The translations under genes and the position numbers were made by a program. Below are positions 36,276 through 47,187 of a stretch of DNA of 64,000 nt, piece after piece. The first letter of the stretch is position 1; each line of letters starts with the position of its first letter. The stretch is from Microbacterium sp. A20. GTDB taxonomy: Bacteria > Actinomycetota > Actinomycetes > Actinomycetales > Microbacteriaceae. The DNA is taken from assembly GCF_004794515.1 (NCBI RefSeq), contig NZ_SSDF01000072.1, positions 1 through 64,000 on the forward strand, given 5' to 3'. Below the pieces are notes generated by a model that saw nothing but the letters and a program-made list of their open reading frames with translations, had not been told where the DNA came from and did no database searches.

Positions 36276-37822
36276 GGGCGTCTCCAGACTCGTCCGTCGC
36301 GGGCCAGCAGGTCGTCGGCGGATGCCGGACCCCACGAGCCCGGAGCGTACTGCTCCACCGGGCCGCCGACGGCCGCCCAGTACTTCTCCACGGGGTCGAG
36401 GATCTTCCAGGAGAGCTCGACCTCCTCGTGCCGCGGGAACAGCGGCGGGTCGCCCAGGAGGACGTCGAGGATCAGACGCTCGTAGGCTTCGGGGCTCGCC
36501 TCGGTGAAGGCATGACCGTAACCGAAGTCCATCGTGACGTCGCGCACGTTGGTGCCGCTCCCGGGCACCTTGGATCCGAAGCGGATCGTCACACCCTCAT
36601 CCGGCTGCACGCGGATGACGAGCGCGTTCTGCCCGAGCTCGGAGGCGTTGCCACGTCCGAACAGGTGCTGGGGGGCGCGCTTGAACACCACGGCGATCTC
36701 GGTCACGCGGCGTCCGAGGCGCTTGCCGGTCCGCAGGTAGAACGGCACGCCGGCCCAGCGGCGGGTGTCGATCTCGAGCTTGATGGCCGCATACGTCTCG
36801 GTCGTGGAGTCGGGGTTCATGCCCTCCTCGTCCAGGAAACCGGTGACCTTGTCGCCGCCCTGCCATCCGCCAGCGTACTGGCCGCGAGCCGTGGCGAGGG
36901 AGAGGTCGTCCGGCACGTGCACCGCGGCGAGCACCTTCTCCTTCTCGGCGCGCAGGTGCTCCGCCGAGAGGCTGATGGGCTCCTCCATGGCGGTGAGCGC
37001 GAGCAGCTGCAGCAGGTGGTTCTGGATCACGTCGCGCGCTGCGCCGATGCCGTCGTAGTATCCCGCACGGCCACCCACGCCGATGTCCTCGGCCATGGTG
37101 ATCTGCACGTGGTCGACGTAGTTGCGGTTCCAGATCGGCTCGTACAGCTCGTTCGCGAAGCGCAGCGCCAGGATGTTCTGGACCGTCTCCTTGCCGAGGT
37201 AGTGGTCGATGCGGAAGATCGAGTCCGCAGGGAACGCGACCTCGAGCGCCGCGTTGAGCGCGCGGGCGGACTCGAGGTCGTGCCCGAACGGCTTCTCGAT
37301 CACGACGCGACGCCAGCGCTCGTCATCGTCGCTGTTCTCGCCGACGAGACCGGAGTCCTTCAGCTGCTTCGCGACGAGCGGGAAGTCCTTCGGCGGGATC
37401 GACAGGTAGAACGCATGGTTGCCCATCGTGCCGCGTTCCACGTCGAGCTTCTCGATGGTCTCGCGGAGCTTGCGGAACGAGTCGGGGTTGTCGAACTCGC
37501 CCGAGACGAACCGGATGCCCTGGAGCAGTTGCGTCCAGGTCTCCTCCCGGAACGGGGTCCGGGCGTGCTCCTTGACCGCGTCGTAGACGACCTGGGCGAA
37601 GTCCTGGTCCTCCCAGTCGCGGCGGGCGAACCCGACGAGGGCGAACCCCGGCGGGAGCAGACCGCGGTTGGCGAGGTCGTAGACCGCGGGCATCAGCTTC
37701 TTGCGTGACAGGTCTCCGGTGACGCCGAAGATCACGAGGGCGCTGGGCCCCGCGATCCGGTTGAGTCGGCGGTCATCGGGGTCACGCAGCGGGTTGTGCC
37801 CGCGCGAGATGGGAACAGACAT
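36272..37822 (-). CDS. zwf: Glucose-6-phosphate 1-dehydrogenase
   Basis: A 516-residue enzyme that oxidises glucose 6-phosphate to the lactone with NADP+ reduction. The dinucleotide motif GVTGDLSRKKLMP lies near residue 34, and the active-site RIDHYLGKETVQN near residue 205. Length is typical. It begins 21 bases after pgi and overlaps opcA. In this operon it supplies NADPH from the same transcript that feeds ribose and erythrose phosphates. Confidence 0.97.
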   Translation of the reverse strand: MSVPISRGHNPLRDPDDRRLNRIAGPSALVIFGVTGDLSRKKLMPAVYDLANRGLLPPGFALVGFARRDWEDQDFAQVVYDAVKEHARTPFREETWTQLLQGIRFVSGEFDNPDSFRKLRETIEKLDVERGTMGNHAFYLSIPPKDFPLVAKQLKDSGLVGENSDDDERWRRVVIEKPFGHDLESARALNAALEVAFPADSIFRIDHYLGKETVQNILALRFANELYEPIWNRNYVDHVQITMAEDIGVGGRAGYYDGIGAARDVIQNHLLQLLALTAMEEPISLSAEHLRAEKEKVLAAVHVPDDLSLATARGQYAGGWQGGDKVTGFLDEEGMNPDSTTETYAAIKLEIDTRRWAGVPFYLRTGKRLGRRVTEIAVVFKRAPQHLFGRGNASELGQNALVIRVQPDEGVTIRFGSKVPGSGTNVRDVTMDFGYGHAFTEASPEAYERLILDVLLGDPPLFPRHEEVELSWKILDPVEKYWAAVGGPVEQYAPGSWGPASADDLLARDGRVWRRP

Positions 37823-37843
37823 GGGTGGGGGATTCTCCTGCTG

Positions 37844-39451
37844 TTACTTCTGTGCGGCTTCGAAGAGGGCGAGCACGTCGTCCGAGGACTCGGTGATCGT
37901 CAGCGTGACGACCGGGCGGCCGTGCTCTGCGAGAACGGCGGCATCGCCGGCGGCCTGCGCCTGGATGAGCTGCCCGAACGTGAACGGGCGATCCGGGATC
38001 TCGAGATCGACGTCGGTGCGCTCCAGGATCTGAAGGAACACACCCTGCGCCGGTCCGCCCTTGTGATACTGGCCGGTCGAGTGCAGGAACCGCGGACCCC
38101 ATCCGAACGTCGTCGGCCGACCGGAATCGGCGGCGACGAGTTCACGCAGGCCCTGGAGCTGAGGGACCTCGAGGCGGTTGACGTATGCCTGGATGGAGAC
38201 GTAGCCGTCCGCGGGGAGCTGCGCCCAGAGAGCGTCCAGCACTCCTTCGACGGTACCGGAGGCGGCGAGCGACGCGTCGGACACGCGAACCTCGACACCG
38301 TTCTCGACGAATGCCGGAGCGGTGGGCTCCGGGCGGGCGTCGAGGAGGCCGCGGGCGGCGATCTTCGCCGACTCGACGTCGGGCTGATCGAACGGATTGA
38401 TCCGGAGCAGATGTCCGGCGATCGCGGTCGCGTACTCCCAGACGATGAGCTGCGCACCCAGGGTGCCGCTCACGAGGATCTCGCCCTCGTGGCGCTCGTG
38501 CAGGTGGAACTCGTTGGCGTCGTCGACCAGGCGGACGATCTGCAGGTCGGCGGGCACCGGGTCGAGCTCGGGAGAGACCGGGAGCAGCACCACCGGGAGG
38601 ATGCCGGTGCCGTCCTTGCCGGTGGATTCGGCGATGAGCTGCTCGATCCAGTCCGGCAGACCCTTGATGTGCGTGCCGTCGGTGATCAGACCGAGCTTGT
38701 CGCGTCGCGGGGTCGTCGCGGCGATCGCTGCGCCGAGGCGGAGCGCGGGGTTCTCGGCGGAGTCGACGGCGACCTCGAGGGACGAGGCCTCGGCCTCGTT
38801 CAGCAGCTCTTCGATGTCGACGCCCGCGAGGCCCGAAGGGACCAGTCCGAACGCGGTGAGCGCCGAGTAGCGGCCGCCGACGTTCGGGTCGGCGTTGAAG
38901 ACGCGGTATCCCGCCTCACGTGCCGAGACATCGAGCGGGGAGCCGGGGTCGGTGACGACGACGATGCGTTCCACCGGATCGATCCCGAGGTCACGGAACG
39001 CGGCCTCGAAGGTCCGGCGCTGCGAGTCGGTCTCGACGGTGGAGCCCGACTTCGACGACACGACCAGCACGGTGTCCGTGAGGCCCTCGTCGAGCGCGGC
39101 GAGCACCTGGCCGGGAGCCGTGGAGTCGAGGATCGTCAGCGGCACACCGGCCGTCTGCGCGATGACCTCGGGCGCGAGCGAGGAGCCGCCCATGCCGGCG
39201 AGGACCACGCGGGTGACACCCTTGGCGTTCAGCTCGGCGCGCAGTGCGACGATCTCCGCGACGAGCGGGCGGGAGACCGAGACGGCCTCGACCCAACCGA
39301 GACGGACGGCGGCCTCGGCCTCGGCGGCCGCGCCCCAGAGGGTGGCGTCGCCGCCGGTGATGCGCGACGCGACGAGGTCGTGGACCAGGCTGGGCACGGT
39401 CTCATCGATGGCGGCCCGCGCCGCGCCGGACGTGTGGATCGAGAAGGTCAT
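37844..39451 (-). CDS. pgi: Glucose-6-phosphate isomerase
   Basis: A 535-residue SIS-domain enzyme interconverting glucose 6-phosphate and fructose 6-phosphate. Recognisable blocks include [31 protein letters not shown] near residue 165 and a C-terminal [11 protein letters not shown]. The form resembles the actinobacterial branch that is often clustered with transaldolase. The ATG at 39451 overlaps the tal stop (ATGA). Confidence 0.94.
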   Translation of the reverse strand: MTFSIHTSGAARAAIDETVPSLVHDLVASRITGGDATLWGAAAEAEAAVRLGWVEAVSVSRPLVAEIVALRAELNAKGVTRVVLAGMGGSSLAPEVIAQTAGVPLTILDSTAPGQVLAALDEGLTDTVLVVSSKSGSTVETDSQRRTFEAAFRDLGIDPVERIVVVTDPGSPLDVSAREAGYRVFNADPNVGGRYSALTAFGLVPSGLAGVDIEELLNEAEASSLEVAVDSAENPALRLGAAIAATTPRRDKLGLITDGTHIKGLPDWIEQLIAESTGKDGTGILPVVLLPVSPELDPVPADLQIVRLVDDANEFHLHERHEGEILVSGTLGAQLIVWEYATAIAGHLLRINPFDQPDVESAKIAARGLLDARPEPTAPAFVENGVEVRVSDASLAASGTVEGVLDALWAQLPADGYVSIQAYVNRLEVPQLQGLRELVAADSGRPTTFGWGPRFLHSTGQYHKGGPAQGVFLQILERTDVDLEIPDRPFTFGQLIQAQAAGDAAVLAEHGRPVVTLTITESSDDVLALFEAAQK

Positions 39452-40560
39452 CGCTGGGACTCCAGAGCCTCGGCCACCTGACCCAGCAGGTCGTGCCACG
39501 AGTCGATGAACTTCGAGACGCCCTCGTCCTCCAGCACCTGGGTGACATCGGTGAGGTCGATGCCGACGGCGGCGAGGTCGTCGAACACCTGGTGCGCCTC
39601 GGCGTACCCGCCCGTGATCGTGTCACCGGTGATCACGCCGTGATCGAAGGTGGCCTCGAGGGTCTTCTCGGGCATCGTGTTCACGACACCGTCGGCGACG
39701 AGCTCGGTCACGTACAGGGTGTCGGGAAGTGCGGGGTCCTTGACACCGGTCGAGGCCCACAGCGGACGCTGCAGGTTCGCTCCGAGCTTGATCAGGTCCT
39801 GTGCGCGCTTCTCCGCGAACTTCTGCTCGAAGAGCTCGTAGGCGAGGCGCGCATTGGCGAGCCCGGCCTTGCTCTTGAGCGCCTCGGCCTCCGGGGTGCC
39901 GATCGCCGACAGTCGCTTGTCGGTCTCGGTGTCGACGCGCGACACGAAGAACGAGGCGACGGAGTGGATGCTCGACAGATCGAAGTCGGCGCTGTGCGCG
40001 CGCTCCAGACCGGTCAGGTAGGCGTCGATGACCTCGGCGTAGCGCTCCAGGCTGAAGATCAGCGTGACGTTGACGCTGATGCCGGTCGCGATCGCCTCGG
40101 TGATGGCCGGAAGCCCCGCCTTGGTGGCCGGGATCTTGACGAGGAGGTTGGGGCGGTCGATCTTCGCCCACAGCTCCTTGGCCTGCGCAACGGTGCCCGC
40201 GGTGTCGTGGGCGAGGTCGGGGGAGACCTCGATCGAGACGCGTCCGTCGACGTGCCCCGAGGCCTCCCACACGGGCCGGAACACGTCGAGTGCCGCGCCC
40301 ACGTCCTGGGTCGTGGCAGCGAAGACGGCCTCCTCGGCGCTCGCGCCGGAGGCGGCGAGCTCGGTGACCTGCGCATCGTACGACGTGTTGCTCTTGTCGG
40401 TGATCGCGTTCGCGAAGATGGTCGGGTTCGTCGTGACGCCGACGACGTTGCGCGACGAGATCAGCTCGGCGAGGTTGCCGGAGTCGATGCGGGTGCGGGA
40501 GAGGTCGTCGAGCCAGATGCTGACACCTGCGGCGGCGAGCTGTGCGGTGGGGGTGCTCAT
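39448..40560 (-). CDS. tal: Transaldolase
   Basis: A 370-residue class I aldolase that transfers a dihydroxyacetone unit in the non-oxidative branch. The Schiff-base lysine lies in [15 protein letters not shown], and [13 protein letters not shown] near residue 45 is the family N-terminal motif. This is the longer actinobacterial subfamily. The ATG overlaps the tkt stop; its stop overlaps the pgi start. Confidence 0.96.
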   Translation of the reverse strand: MSTPTAQLAAAGVSIWLDDLSRTRIDSGNLAELISSRNVVGVTTNPTIFANAITDKSNTSYDAQVTELAASGASAEEAVFAATTQDVGAALDVFRPVWEASGHVDGRVSIEVSPDLAHDTAGTVAQAKELWAKIDRPNLLVKIPATKAGLPAITEAIATGISVNVTLIFSLERYAEVIDAYLTGLERAHSADFDLSSIHSVASFFVSRVDTETDKRLSAIGTPEAEALKSKAGLANARLAYELFEQKFAEKRAQDLIKLGANLQRPLWASTGVKDPALPDTLYVTELVADGVVNTMPEKTLEATFDHGVITGDTITGGYAEAHQVFDDLAAVGIDLTDVTQVLEDEGVSKFIDSWHDLLGQVAEALESQR

Positions 40561-42674
40561 GCGTTCTCCTTGGTGCTGTTTGCGGCGATGGTCTCGCGTG
40601 CGGCCGCGATGACGGCCTCGGTCGTGATGCCGAACTTCTCGAACAGGGTCTTGTAATCGGCGGAGGCGCCGAAGTGGTCGATGCCGACCGAGCGGCCGCG
40701 GTCGCCCACGATTCCCCGCCAGGAGAGCACGGAGCCCGCCTCGACGGAGACACGAGCCGTGACGGAGGCGGGAAGCACGCTCTCGCGGTACTCCTCGTCC
40801 TGCTCGTCGAACCACTCCAGCGACGGAGCGGAGACCACGCGGACGTTGACGCCCTCGGCAGCCAGCGCCTCGCGGGCGTTCACGGCGAGCTGCACTTCCG
40901 AGCCCGTCGCGATGATGATGACGTCGGGCGTGCCGTTCGGCGCTTCGGCGAGGACGTAGGCGCCCTTCGCCGCGTTGTCCGCCGAAGCGAACGTGTCGCC
41001 GGAGGCTGCACCCTCGCTGCGCTCGAACACCGGGATGTTCTGGCGGGTCAGGGCGATGCCGGCCGGTCCCTCGTGGCGGCGGAGGATCTCGAGCCAGGTG
41101 GCCGAGGTCTCGTTGGCATCGGCGGGGCGGACGACCGTGAAGTTCGGGATCGCACGGAGCGTCGCGAGCTGCTCGATCGGCTGGTGCGTCGGGCCGTCCT
41201 CACCGAGGGCCACGGAGTCGTGGGTCCAGACGAAGATGCTCGGGATGTTCATGAGCGCCGCGAGACGGACCGAGGGACGCATGTAGTCGCTGAAGATGAG
41301 GAAGGTGCCGCCGAACGCGCGTGTCTTGCCGTGCAGGACGATGCCGTTGACGATCGCGCCCATGGCGTGCTCGCGGATGCCGAAGTGCAGCACCCGTCCG
41401 TACGGGTTGCCCGACCACTCGTGGGTCGACCACTCGGCAGGGATGAACGACGGCGCGCCCTTGATCGTGGTGAGGTTCGATTCGGCGAGGTCGGCCGAAC
41501 CGCCCCAGAGCTCGGGAAGCTCGGCGGCGAGGGCGTTGATGACCTGGCCGGATGCGGCGCGGGTCGACACCTCCTTGCCGGATTCGAACACGGGGAGCGC
41601 GGTCGTGATGTCGGCGGGAAGCTCCTGCGCCTCGAGCCGGTCGAGGAGCGCCTTCTTCTCGGGGTTCGCGGCGGCCCAGGCGTCGAACGACTCCTGCCAG
41701 GCGGCGCGAGCCTCGGCGGCACGAGCCGCGAGACCGCGGGTGTGTGCGAGCACGTCGTCGGCGACCACGAAGCTCTGCTCGGGGTCGAAGCCGAGGACCT
41801 TCTTCGTGGCGGCGAGCTCGTCGGCGCCGAGAGCGGAGCCGTGGATCTTGCCGGAGTTCTGCTTGCCAGGCGACGGCCAGCCGATGATCGTCTTGAGGAT
41901 GATCAGCGAGGGCTTCGAGGTCTCGCCCTTGGCCGCCTCGATCGCGGCGAACAGTTCGGCGACGTCTTCGACGTACTCGCCGGTCTTCTTCCAGTCGACG
42001 GTCTGCACCTGCCAGCCGTAGGCCTCGTAGCGCTTCGCGACGTCTTCCGTGAAGGCGACGTTCGTGTCGTCCTCGATGGAGATCTGGTTGGAGTCGTAGA
42101 TCGCGATCAGGTTGCCGAGCTGCTGGTGACCCGCGAGCGAGGATGCCTCGCTGGTCACGCCCTCCTGCAGGTCGCCGTCGCCGGCGACCACGTAGACGAA
42201 GTGGTCGAACGGGCTGGTGCCCGGTGCGGCCTCGGGGTCGAACAGGCCGCGCTCGTAGCGGGCGGCGTAGGCGAAGCCGACGGCGGAGGCGAGGCCCTGG
42301 CCGAGCGGGCCGGTGGTGATCTCGACGCCCTTGGTGTGGCCGTACTCCGGGTGACCCGGGGTGAGGGAGCCCCACGTGCGCAGCGCCTTGAGGTCGTCGA
42401 GCTCGAGTCCGAAGCCGCCGAGGTAGAGCTCCACGTACTGCGTGAGCGAGGAGTGTCCTGCGGAGAGGATGAAGCGGTCGCGGCCCAGCCAGTCGACGTC
42501 GGTCGGGTCGTGGCGCAGCACGCGCTGGTAGAGGAGGTACGCGGCCGGAGCAAGGCTCATGGCCGTGCCGGGGTGACCGTTGCCGACCTTCTCGACGGCA
42601 TCGGCCGCCAGGATTCGGGCGGTGTCCACCGCGCGTCGATCGATCTCATCCCACTGCAATTCCGACACGTTCAT
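40557..42674 (-). CDS. tkt: Transketolase
   Basis: A 705-residue thiamine-diphosphate enzyme that exchanges two-carbon units between ketoses and aldoses. The ThDP motif runs from [19 protein letters not shown] to the following Asn near residue 180, and the pyrimidine domain and C-terminal domain are complete. It is the first gene of the six-gene pentose phosphate operon. A ribosome site GGAAAGG precedes the ATG, which overlaps the stop of a 15-codon upstream ORF (see findings). Confidence 0.97.
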   Translation of the reverse strand: MNVSELQWDEIDRRAVDTARILAADAVEKVGNGHPGTAMSLAPAAYLLYQRVLRHDPTDVDWLGRDRFILSAGHSSLTQYVELYLGGFGLELDDLKALRTWGSLTPGHPEYGHTKGVEITTGPLGQGLASAVGFAYAARYERGLFDPEAAPGTSPFDHFVYVVAGDGDLQEGVTSEASSLAGHQQLGNLIAIYDSNQISIEDDTNVAFTEDVAKRYEAYGWQVQTVDWKKTGEYVEDVAELFAAIEAAKGETSKPSLIILKTIIGWPSPGKQNSGKIHGSALGADELAATKKVLGFDPEQSFVVADDVLAHTRGLAARAAEARAAWQESFDAWAAANPEKKALLDRLEAQELPADITTALPVFESGKEVSTRAASGQVINALAAELPELWGGSADLAESNLTTIKGAPSFIPAEWSTHEWSGNPYGRVLHFGIREHAMGAIVNGIVLHGKTRAFGGTFLIFSDYMRPSVRLAALMNIPSIFVWTHDSVALGEDGPTHQPIEQLATLRAIPNFTVVRPADANETSATWLEILRRHEGPAGIALTRQNIPVFERSEGAASGDTFASADNAAKGAYVLAEAPNGTPDVIIIATGSEVQLAVNAREALAAEGVNVRVVSAPSLEWFDEQDEEYRESVLPASVTARVSVEAGSVLSWRGIVGDRGRSVGIDHFGASADYKTLFEKFGITTEAVIAAARETIAANSTKENA

Positions 42675-42718
42675 GCCCTTTCCGACAGTTTCGAGGGCGC
42701 CCTTATTCCCTGGCGCAT
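42671..42718 (-). CDS. Possible 15-residue upstream ORF coupled to tkt
   Basis: On the minus strand, [15 protein letters not shown] begins in the proximal direct repeat and ends at a TGA that overlaps the tkt ATG (ATGA). No clear ribosome site precedes it. It could be a leader peptide or chance; the exact stop-start overlap is the only support. Confidence 0.25.
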   Translation of the reverse strand: MRQGIRAPSKLSERA

Positions 42719-42740
42719 CCGCAACTTCCCTGGCGCATCC
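42706..42740. repeat. Two 15-bp direct repeats upstream of tkt
   Basis: TTCCCTGGCGCATCC occurs at 42706-42720 and again at 42726-42740, a 20-bp period. They lie 32 to 66 bases upstream of tkt. The period of about two helical turns is compatible with a regulator binding site, though the copies also create short ORFs. Confidence 0.85.
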
Positions 42741-42919
42741 TGCACCGTCGCGGAGACGGGTGGAGGGGTGTGCGCAGCGCCGGGCGCGCGAGTGCTCTCA
42801 GCATAGCGAAGACGACTGTCGTGCCACGCGAGACGGCGGCGCGGACGACGTCATCCGGTGTCATAGACTGGAGAGGTTGTCCGGTCACATGTGCGGAGGA
42901 GGCGATCGAAATCTCGACG

Positions 42920-43825
42920 ATGTCTGATCAGACCGTGAGGAAGTCGTCCATCGGTCGCACGGTGAAGGCCTACGTCACGCTCACCAAGCCGCGTGTCCTG
43001 GAGCTTCTGCTCGTCTCGACCGTTCCGGTGATGTTCCTGGCGCAGGGCGGCCTGCCGAACCTGTGGCTGGTGCTGGCGACCGTCATCGGCGGCTCGCTGA
43101 GCGCCGGTTCCGCCGCCGCGTTCAACATGTACCTCGATCGAGACATCGATGCGCACATGCATCGCACCGAGAATCGGCCGCTGGTCACGGGCGAGGTCAG
43201 CCCGCGCGGTGCGCTGATCTTCTCCTGGACGCTCGCGATCGTCTCGACGGTCTGGCTGCTGGCCACGACCAACTGGCTGACCGCCGCGCTGTCGGCGACG
43301 GCGATCTTCTTCTACGTCGTGATCTACACGATGATCCTCAAGCGGCGCACCGAGCAGAACATCATCTGGGGCGGCATCGCCGGGTGCTTCCCCGTTCTCA
43401 TCGGCTGGGCCGCCGTGACCGGCTCCCTCGACTGGCCGGCGTTCATCCTCTTCCTCCTGATCTTCCTCTGGACGCCGCCGCACTACTGGCCGCTGTCGAT
43501 GAAGTACAAGGACGACTACGAAGACGTCGACGTGCCGATGCTGGGTGTCACCCGCAACGCCTCGCAGGTCGGCCTTCAGGTCATCCTGTACGCGTGGGCG
43601 ACCGTGGCGTGCTCGCTGCTCCTCGTCCCGATCGCGAACATGGGCCTGGTCTACACCGTCTCCGCGGCGGTCTTCGGCGGATGGTTCATCTACGAGTCGC
43701 ACCGGCTCTACAACCGCGCCGTCCACGGCACCGAGCCGCGGCCCATGCGCGTGTTCCACGCCTCGATCACCTACCTGACGCTGATCTTCGTCGCGGTCGC
43801 GATCGACCCGCTGCTGCCTTTCTGA
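42920..43825 (+). CDS. ctaB: Protoheme IX farnesyltransferase (heme O synthase)
   Basis: A 301-residue UbiA-family membrane enzyme that attaches farnesyl to heme B to give heme O for cytochrome oxidase. The first Asp-rich motif is [12 protein letters not shown] near residue 70, and the second region [13 protein letters not shown] lies near residue 195. About nine transmembrane segments are visible. It is divergent from the tkt operon; a -10-like TAGACT lies about 50 bases upstream. A strong terminator follows. Confidence 0.95.
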   Translation: MSDQTVRKSSIGRTVKAYVTLTKPRVLELLLVSTVPVMFLAQGGLPNLWLVLATVIGGSLSAGSAAAFNMYLDRDIDAHMHRTENRPLVTGEVSPRGALIFSWTLAIVSTVWLLATTNWLTAALSATAIFFYVVIYTMILKRRTEQNIIWGGIAGCFPVLIGWAAVTGSLDWPAFILFLLIFLWTPPHYWPLSMKYKDDYEDVDVPMLGVTRNASQVGLQVILYAWATVACSLLLVPIANMGLVYTVSAAVFGGWFIYESHRLYNRAVHGTEPRPMRVFHASITYLTLIFVAVAIDPLLPF

Positions 43826-43840
43826 CAAGACGCTTCTGAA

Positions 43841-43886
43841 ACGACGGAGCGGCGCCGATTCCTCGGCGCCGCTCCGTCGTTCTTTC
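43841..43886. terminator. Strong terminator after ctaB
   Basis: ACGACGGAGCGGCGCCGA and its perfect 18-base complement around TTCC, followed by TCTTT. It is placed to act on ctaB and on the convergent small membrane gene. Confidence 0.92.
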
Positions 43887-43897
43887 CGCTCGGAAGA

Positions 43898-44362
43898 TCA
43901 GCGGGTGATCGTCGAGTCGTCCGGCTTCGCGTCGGAAGGGGCAGCTGCGTCGTCCGCGTCGGCGGCGGGGACCACGTCGACCGCGGCGGCCTCGGATGCC
44001 GGCGCTGCCTCGGAGGATGCGGCGGTCTCGGACGTCGGCGTCTCGGTCGGAGCCTGCTCCGGCGTCGCGGTCCAGTCGATGGCCTCGACGACGGTCGGGG
44101 CCGGGGCAGGCACGAGCGAGCGAGCGGCGACGAGCCCGAGGGTGAGCAGGATGCCGACGATTCCGGCCGCGAGGACGCCTGCGCCCACGACGACGAGCGA
44201 CTGGCCGACATACACCTCGACGCCCGTGGCCGTGCCGTCGAGCAGCGTGGTCGTCATCGTCCCGATCTGACCGGAGATGAGCCATCCACCGACTGCCGTC
44301 GTGGCGAGGGACACGACCAGGAGGAGCCAGAATCCGATGCTGCGTGAGAGTGACTTGTTCAT
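43898..44362 (-). CDS. Small two-pass membrane protein with acidic tail
   Basis: A 154-residue protein with two hydrophobic segments (residues about 12-32 and 58-82) and a low-complexity Ala/Glu/Pro tail to the end. I do not recognise the family. It lies directly downstream of ctaA on the same strand, so it may be part of the heme A or cytochrome oxidase unit, but position is the only evidence. Start is the ATG at 44362; a GTG at 44371 would add three residues. Confidence 0.6.
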   Translation of the reverse strand: MNKSLSRSIGFWLLLVVSLATTAVGGWLISGQIGTMTTTLLDGTATGVEVYVGQSLVVVGAGVLAAGIVGILLTLGLVAARSLVPAPAPTVVEAIDWTATPEQAPTETPTSETAASSEAAPASEAAAVDVVPAADADDAAAPSDAKPDDSTITR

Positions 44363-44428
44363 GTCATCCACGATCGCGGACGCGCTGATGAGTCGGCGAT
44401 GTGCGAGCTGTGGATCGCCTGTGCGGGA

Positions 44429-45535
44429 TCAGTCCTCGACGGGGACGGCGCGCTTCAGGTGCAGCACGACCACGGTGTAGGTCGCGGCCGAGAGAGACGC
44501 GAGCACCATGTGGATGCCGACCAGCAGCGGCGGCAGTCCTTCGCGCGCCTGCCAGACCCCGACGCCGACCTGCACCAGGATCGCGAGCACGAGCACGAGC
44601 AGCCAGCGCCGCGGTTCCAGGCGCAGCGCCCAGGCGGCGACCGTGAGGAACAGCACCAGCGCAGCCAGGATGTAGCCGGGCCACGAATGCACATGGGCGA
44701 GCACGGTCGCGTCGAAGCCGTGCCGCAGCACATCCGCGTCACCGGAGTGGGGCCCCGATCCGGTCGTCAGCACACCGAAGACGATCGTCACCGCGAGTGC
44801 GAGGCCGGTCAGGTGGGTGACGGCCGCGAACCACGCGGGAACCGCGCGCTCACGGGGCCCGCCGTCCTGCTTCAGGCGCACCAGGAACGCCGCCGTGATG
44901 CAGACGAGCAGCAGGGACGAGGTGTAGTGGAAGCCGACGATGAAGGGGTTGAGGCCGGTCAGCACGGTGATGCCGCCGACGAGCGCCTGTGCCACCACAC
45001 CGATGAGCACGAGCCACGCGAGCAGGACGAGGTCGCGTCTGGCGGGAGTCGTGCGGACCGAGCGGACGGCCGCCGCGATGACGGCGATCAGGAGCACACC
45101 CAGCGCGATGGGGGAGGCCGGGAAGTGCAGGGGGGCGGCGATGGCGAACGCGGCGACGGCCGCGACGATGCCGCCGGCGGCGAACCAGAGCGCGGTGACC
45201 AGGCCGCGCTTCCCGCTGAACAGGTGCAGGACCAGCAGCACGACGGCCAGCGCGATGATCCCCACCACGCCCGTCATCAGCCGGTTGCCGAACTCGATGA
45301 TTCCGTGGATGCCCTGCACTTCGAGGATCGGCACAAGGGAATCGGGCGTGCACAGCGGCCAGTCCGAGCATCCGAGGCCGGAACCGGTCAGGCGCACCGC
45401 GCCGCCGGTGCCGATGATGATGGTCTCGCTGACGAAGGAGAGCCAGGCGAAGACCGTCAGCACCCGTCCCCACGGAGCAGAACGGGGTGGAGCCGTCCGC
45501 GTCGGAGTGGAGGCGGGGATCGTCGTCTCGGGCAT
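44429..45535 (-). CDS. ctaA: Heme A synthase (COX15/CtaA)
   Basis: A 368-residue integral membrane enzyme that oxidises heme O to heme A. About eight transmembrane segments are arranged as two four-helix halves. Heme ligands are in IIEFGNRLMTG, GFHYTSSLLL and HVHSWPGY plus GIHMVLASL. The loop Cys pair (GLGCSDWPLC) of the Bacillus-type enzyme is present. It is divergent from the suf operon and neighbours ctaB, completing heme A biosynthesis. SURF1, encoded at 61902, is a probable assembly partner. Confidence 0.93.
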   Translation of the reverse strand: MPETTIPASTPTRTAPPRSAPWGRVLTVFAWLSFVSETIIIGTGGAVRLTGSGLGCSDWPLCTPDSLVPILEVQGIHGIIEFGNRLMTGVVGIIALAVVLLVLHLFSGKRGLVTALWFAAGGIVAAVAAFAIAAPLHFPASPIALGVLLIAVIAAAVRSVRTTPARRDLVLLAWLVLIGVVAQALVGGITVLTGLNPFIVGFHYTSSLLLVCITAAFLVRLKQDGGPRERAVPAWFAAVTHLTGLALAVTIVFGVLTTGSGPHSGDADVLRHGFDATVLAHVHSWPGYILAALVLFLTVAAWALRLEPRRWLLVLVLAILVQVGVGVWQAREGLPPLLVGIHMVLASLSAATYTVVVLHLKRAVPVED

Positions 45536-45604
45536 TAGTCCTCCGGACCGCGCTGGAACCGGCGGGCATGGCCCGTCTGTCAGGCGGAACCTGTAGAATC
45601 GGAT

Positions 45605-45644
45605 TGTTGCGATGAGCGCTGACAGCGCTGCAGCATCGTCAACA
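45605..45644. promoter_or_regulatory. Nested inverted repeats between ctaA and sufB
   Basis: An outer TGTTGCGATG / CATCGTCAACA pair (one-base bulge) encloses AGCGCT-GAC-AGCGCT. This could be an RNA hairpin or an operator for either gene. A -10-like TAGAAT on the plus strand lies just upstream (about 45593). Confidence 0.45.
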
Positions 45645-45768
45645 GTTTAGGCGCGATGGAAGCGCCGGTGATGAGGGCCCACCAACGGCACCCGCTCCCG
45701 CAGACTCGACGGGGATCAGGTGTGTCGGGGCGGATGACACCGTTTGGGACCTGTGAGGAGAGTGTTGG

Positions 45769-47187
45769 ATGTCGGATGTACTGATCGACCGCCCGGAGCT
45801 TGACGGTCTGGGGGTGTACGAATTCGGCTGGCACGATGAGGACGCCGCCGGCGCCATCGCCAAACGCGGGATCTCGGAAGAGGTCGTGCGGGGGATCTCC
45901 GCCCTCAAGAACGAACCCGAATGGATGCTGAAGACCCGTCTCAAGGGATACCAGCTCTTCGGCCGCAAGCCGATGCCGACCTGGGGTGCAGACCTCAGCG
46001 AGATCGACTTCGACAACATCAAGTACTTCGTCCGCTCCACCGAGAAGCAGGCGCAGACGTGGGAAGACCTTCCCGCCGAGATCCGCGAGACCTACGAGCG
46101 CCTCGGCATCCCCGAGGCCGAGCGCCAGCGGCTCGTGGCCGGCGTCGCGGCTCAGTACGAGTCCGAGGTCGTGTACCACCAGATCCGTGAGGACCTGGAG
46201 CAGCAGGGTGTCATCTTCATGGACACCGACACGGCGCTGCGCGAGCACCCCGAGTTCTTCGAGGAGTACTTCGGCACCGTCATCCCCGCCGGCGACAACA
46301 AGTTCGCGGCGCTGAACACGGCCGTCTGGTCGGGTGGCTCGTTCGTCTACGTCCCCAAGGGCGTGCACGTCGAGATTCCCCTGCAGGCATACTTCCGCAT
46401 CAACACCGAGAACATGGGCCAGTTCGAGCGGACCCTGATCATCGCCGATGAGGACAGCTACGTCCACTACATCGAGGGCTGCACCGCCCCGATCTACAAG
46501 TCGGACTCGCTGCACTCGGCCGTCGTCGAGATCATCGTGAAGAAGAACGCCCGCGTTCGCTACACGACGATCCAGAACTGGTCGAACAACGTCTACAACC
46601 TGGTCACCAAGCGCGCCGTGGCATACGAGGGCGCAACCATGGAGTGGGTCGACGGCAACATCGGCTCCAAGGTGACGATGAAGTACCCGTCGATCTACCT
46701 GATGGGCGAGCACGCCAAGGGAGAGACCCTCTCGGTCGCCTTCGCCGGTCCCGGTCAGCACCAGGACGCCGGCGCGAAGATGATCCACATGGCCCCGTAC
46801 ACGCAGTCGTCGATCGTCTCGAAGTCGATCGCCCGCGGCGGAGGACGTGCCGGGTATCGGGGTGAGGTCCGAGTGGACGCCGCGGCTCACCACTCCGCGA
46901 ACACGGTGCGCTGCGACGCCCTGCTCGTCGACACGAAGTCTCGCTCCGACACCTACCCGGCGATCGACATCCGTGTCGACGACGTGCAGCTCGGCCACGA
47001 GGCCACGGTCTCGAAGGTGAGCGAGGAGCAGCTGTTCTACCTGCAGTCCCGTGGCATGCCCGAGGACGAGGCGATGGCGATGATCGTGCGCGGCTTCATC
47101 GAGCCGATCGCGCGTGAGCTGCCGATGGAATACGCCATGGAACTGAACAAGCTCATCGAGATGGGCATGGAAGGATCGGTCGGCTAG
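45769..47187 (+). CDS. sufB: Fe-S cluster assembly scaffold SufB
   Basis: A 472-residue scaffold on which SUF builds iron-sulfur clusters. The N-terminal helical region and long beta-helix have typical blocks: [20 protein letters not shown] near residue 190, [11 protein letters not shown], and the C-terminal [15 protein letters not shown]. No intein or insertion is visible, unlike in mycobacterial SufB. The ATG has GAGGAG upstream. It begins the operon and overlaps sufD by one base. Confidence 0.96.
   Translation: MSDVLIDRPELDGLGVYEFGWHDEDAAGAIAKRGISEEVVRGISALKNEPEWMLKTRLKGYQLFGRKPMPTWGADLSEIDFDNIKYFVRSTEKQAQTWEDLPAEIRETYERLGIPEAERQRLVAGVAAQYESEVVYHQIREDLEQQGVIFMDTDTALREHPEFFEEYFGTVIPAGDNKFAALNTAVWSGGSFVYVPKGVHVEIPLQAYFRINTENMGQFERTLIIADEDSYVHYIEGCTAPIYKSDSLHSAVVEIIVKKNARVRYTTIQNWSNNVYNLVTKRAVAYEGATMEWVDGNIGSKVTMKYPSIYLMGEHAKGETLSVAFAGPGQHQDAGAKMIHMAPYTQSSIVSKSIARGGGRAGYRGEVRVDAAAHHSANTVRCDALLVDTKSRSDTYPAIDIRVDDVQLGHEATVSKVSEEQLFYLQSRGMPEDEAMAMIVRGFIEPIARELPMEYAMELNKLIEMGMEGSVG

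Noticed and set aside
40542..42806. 754-codon plus-strand ORF opposite transketolase
   Set aside because: It is fully antisense to tkt, which has intact family motifs. No independent promoter, ribosome site or domain was seen.
45769..47187. Intein in SufB
   Set aside because: Mycobacterial SufB often carries one, but this protein is 472 residues with no insertion or splice motifs.
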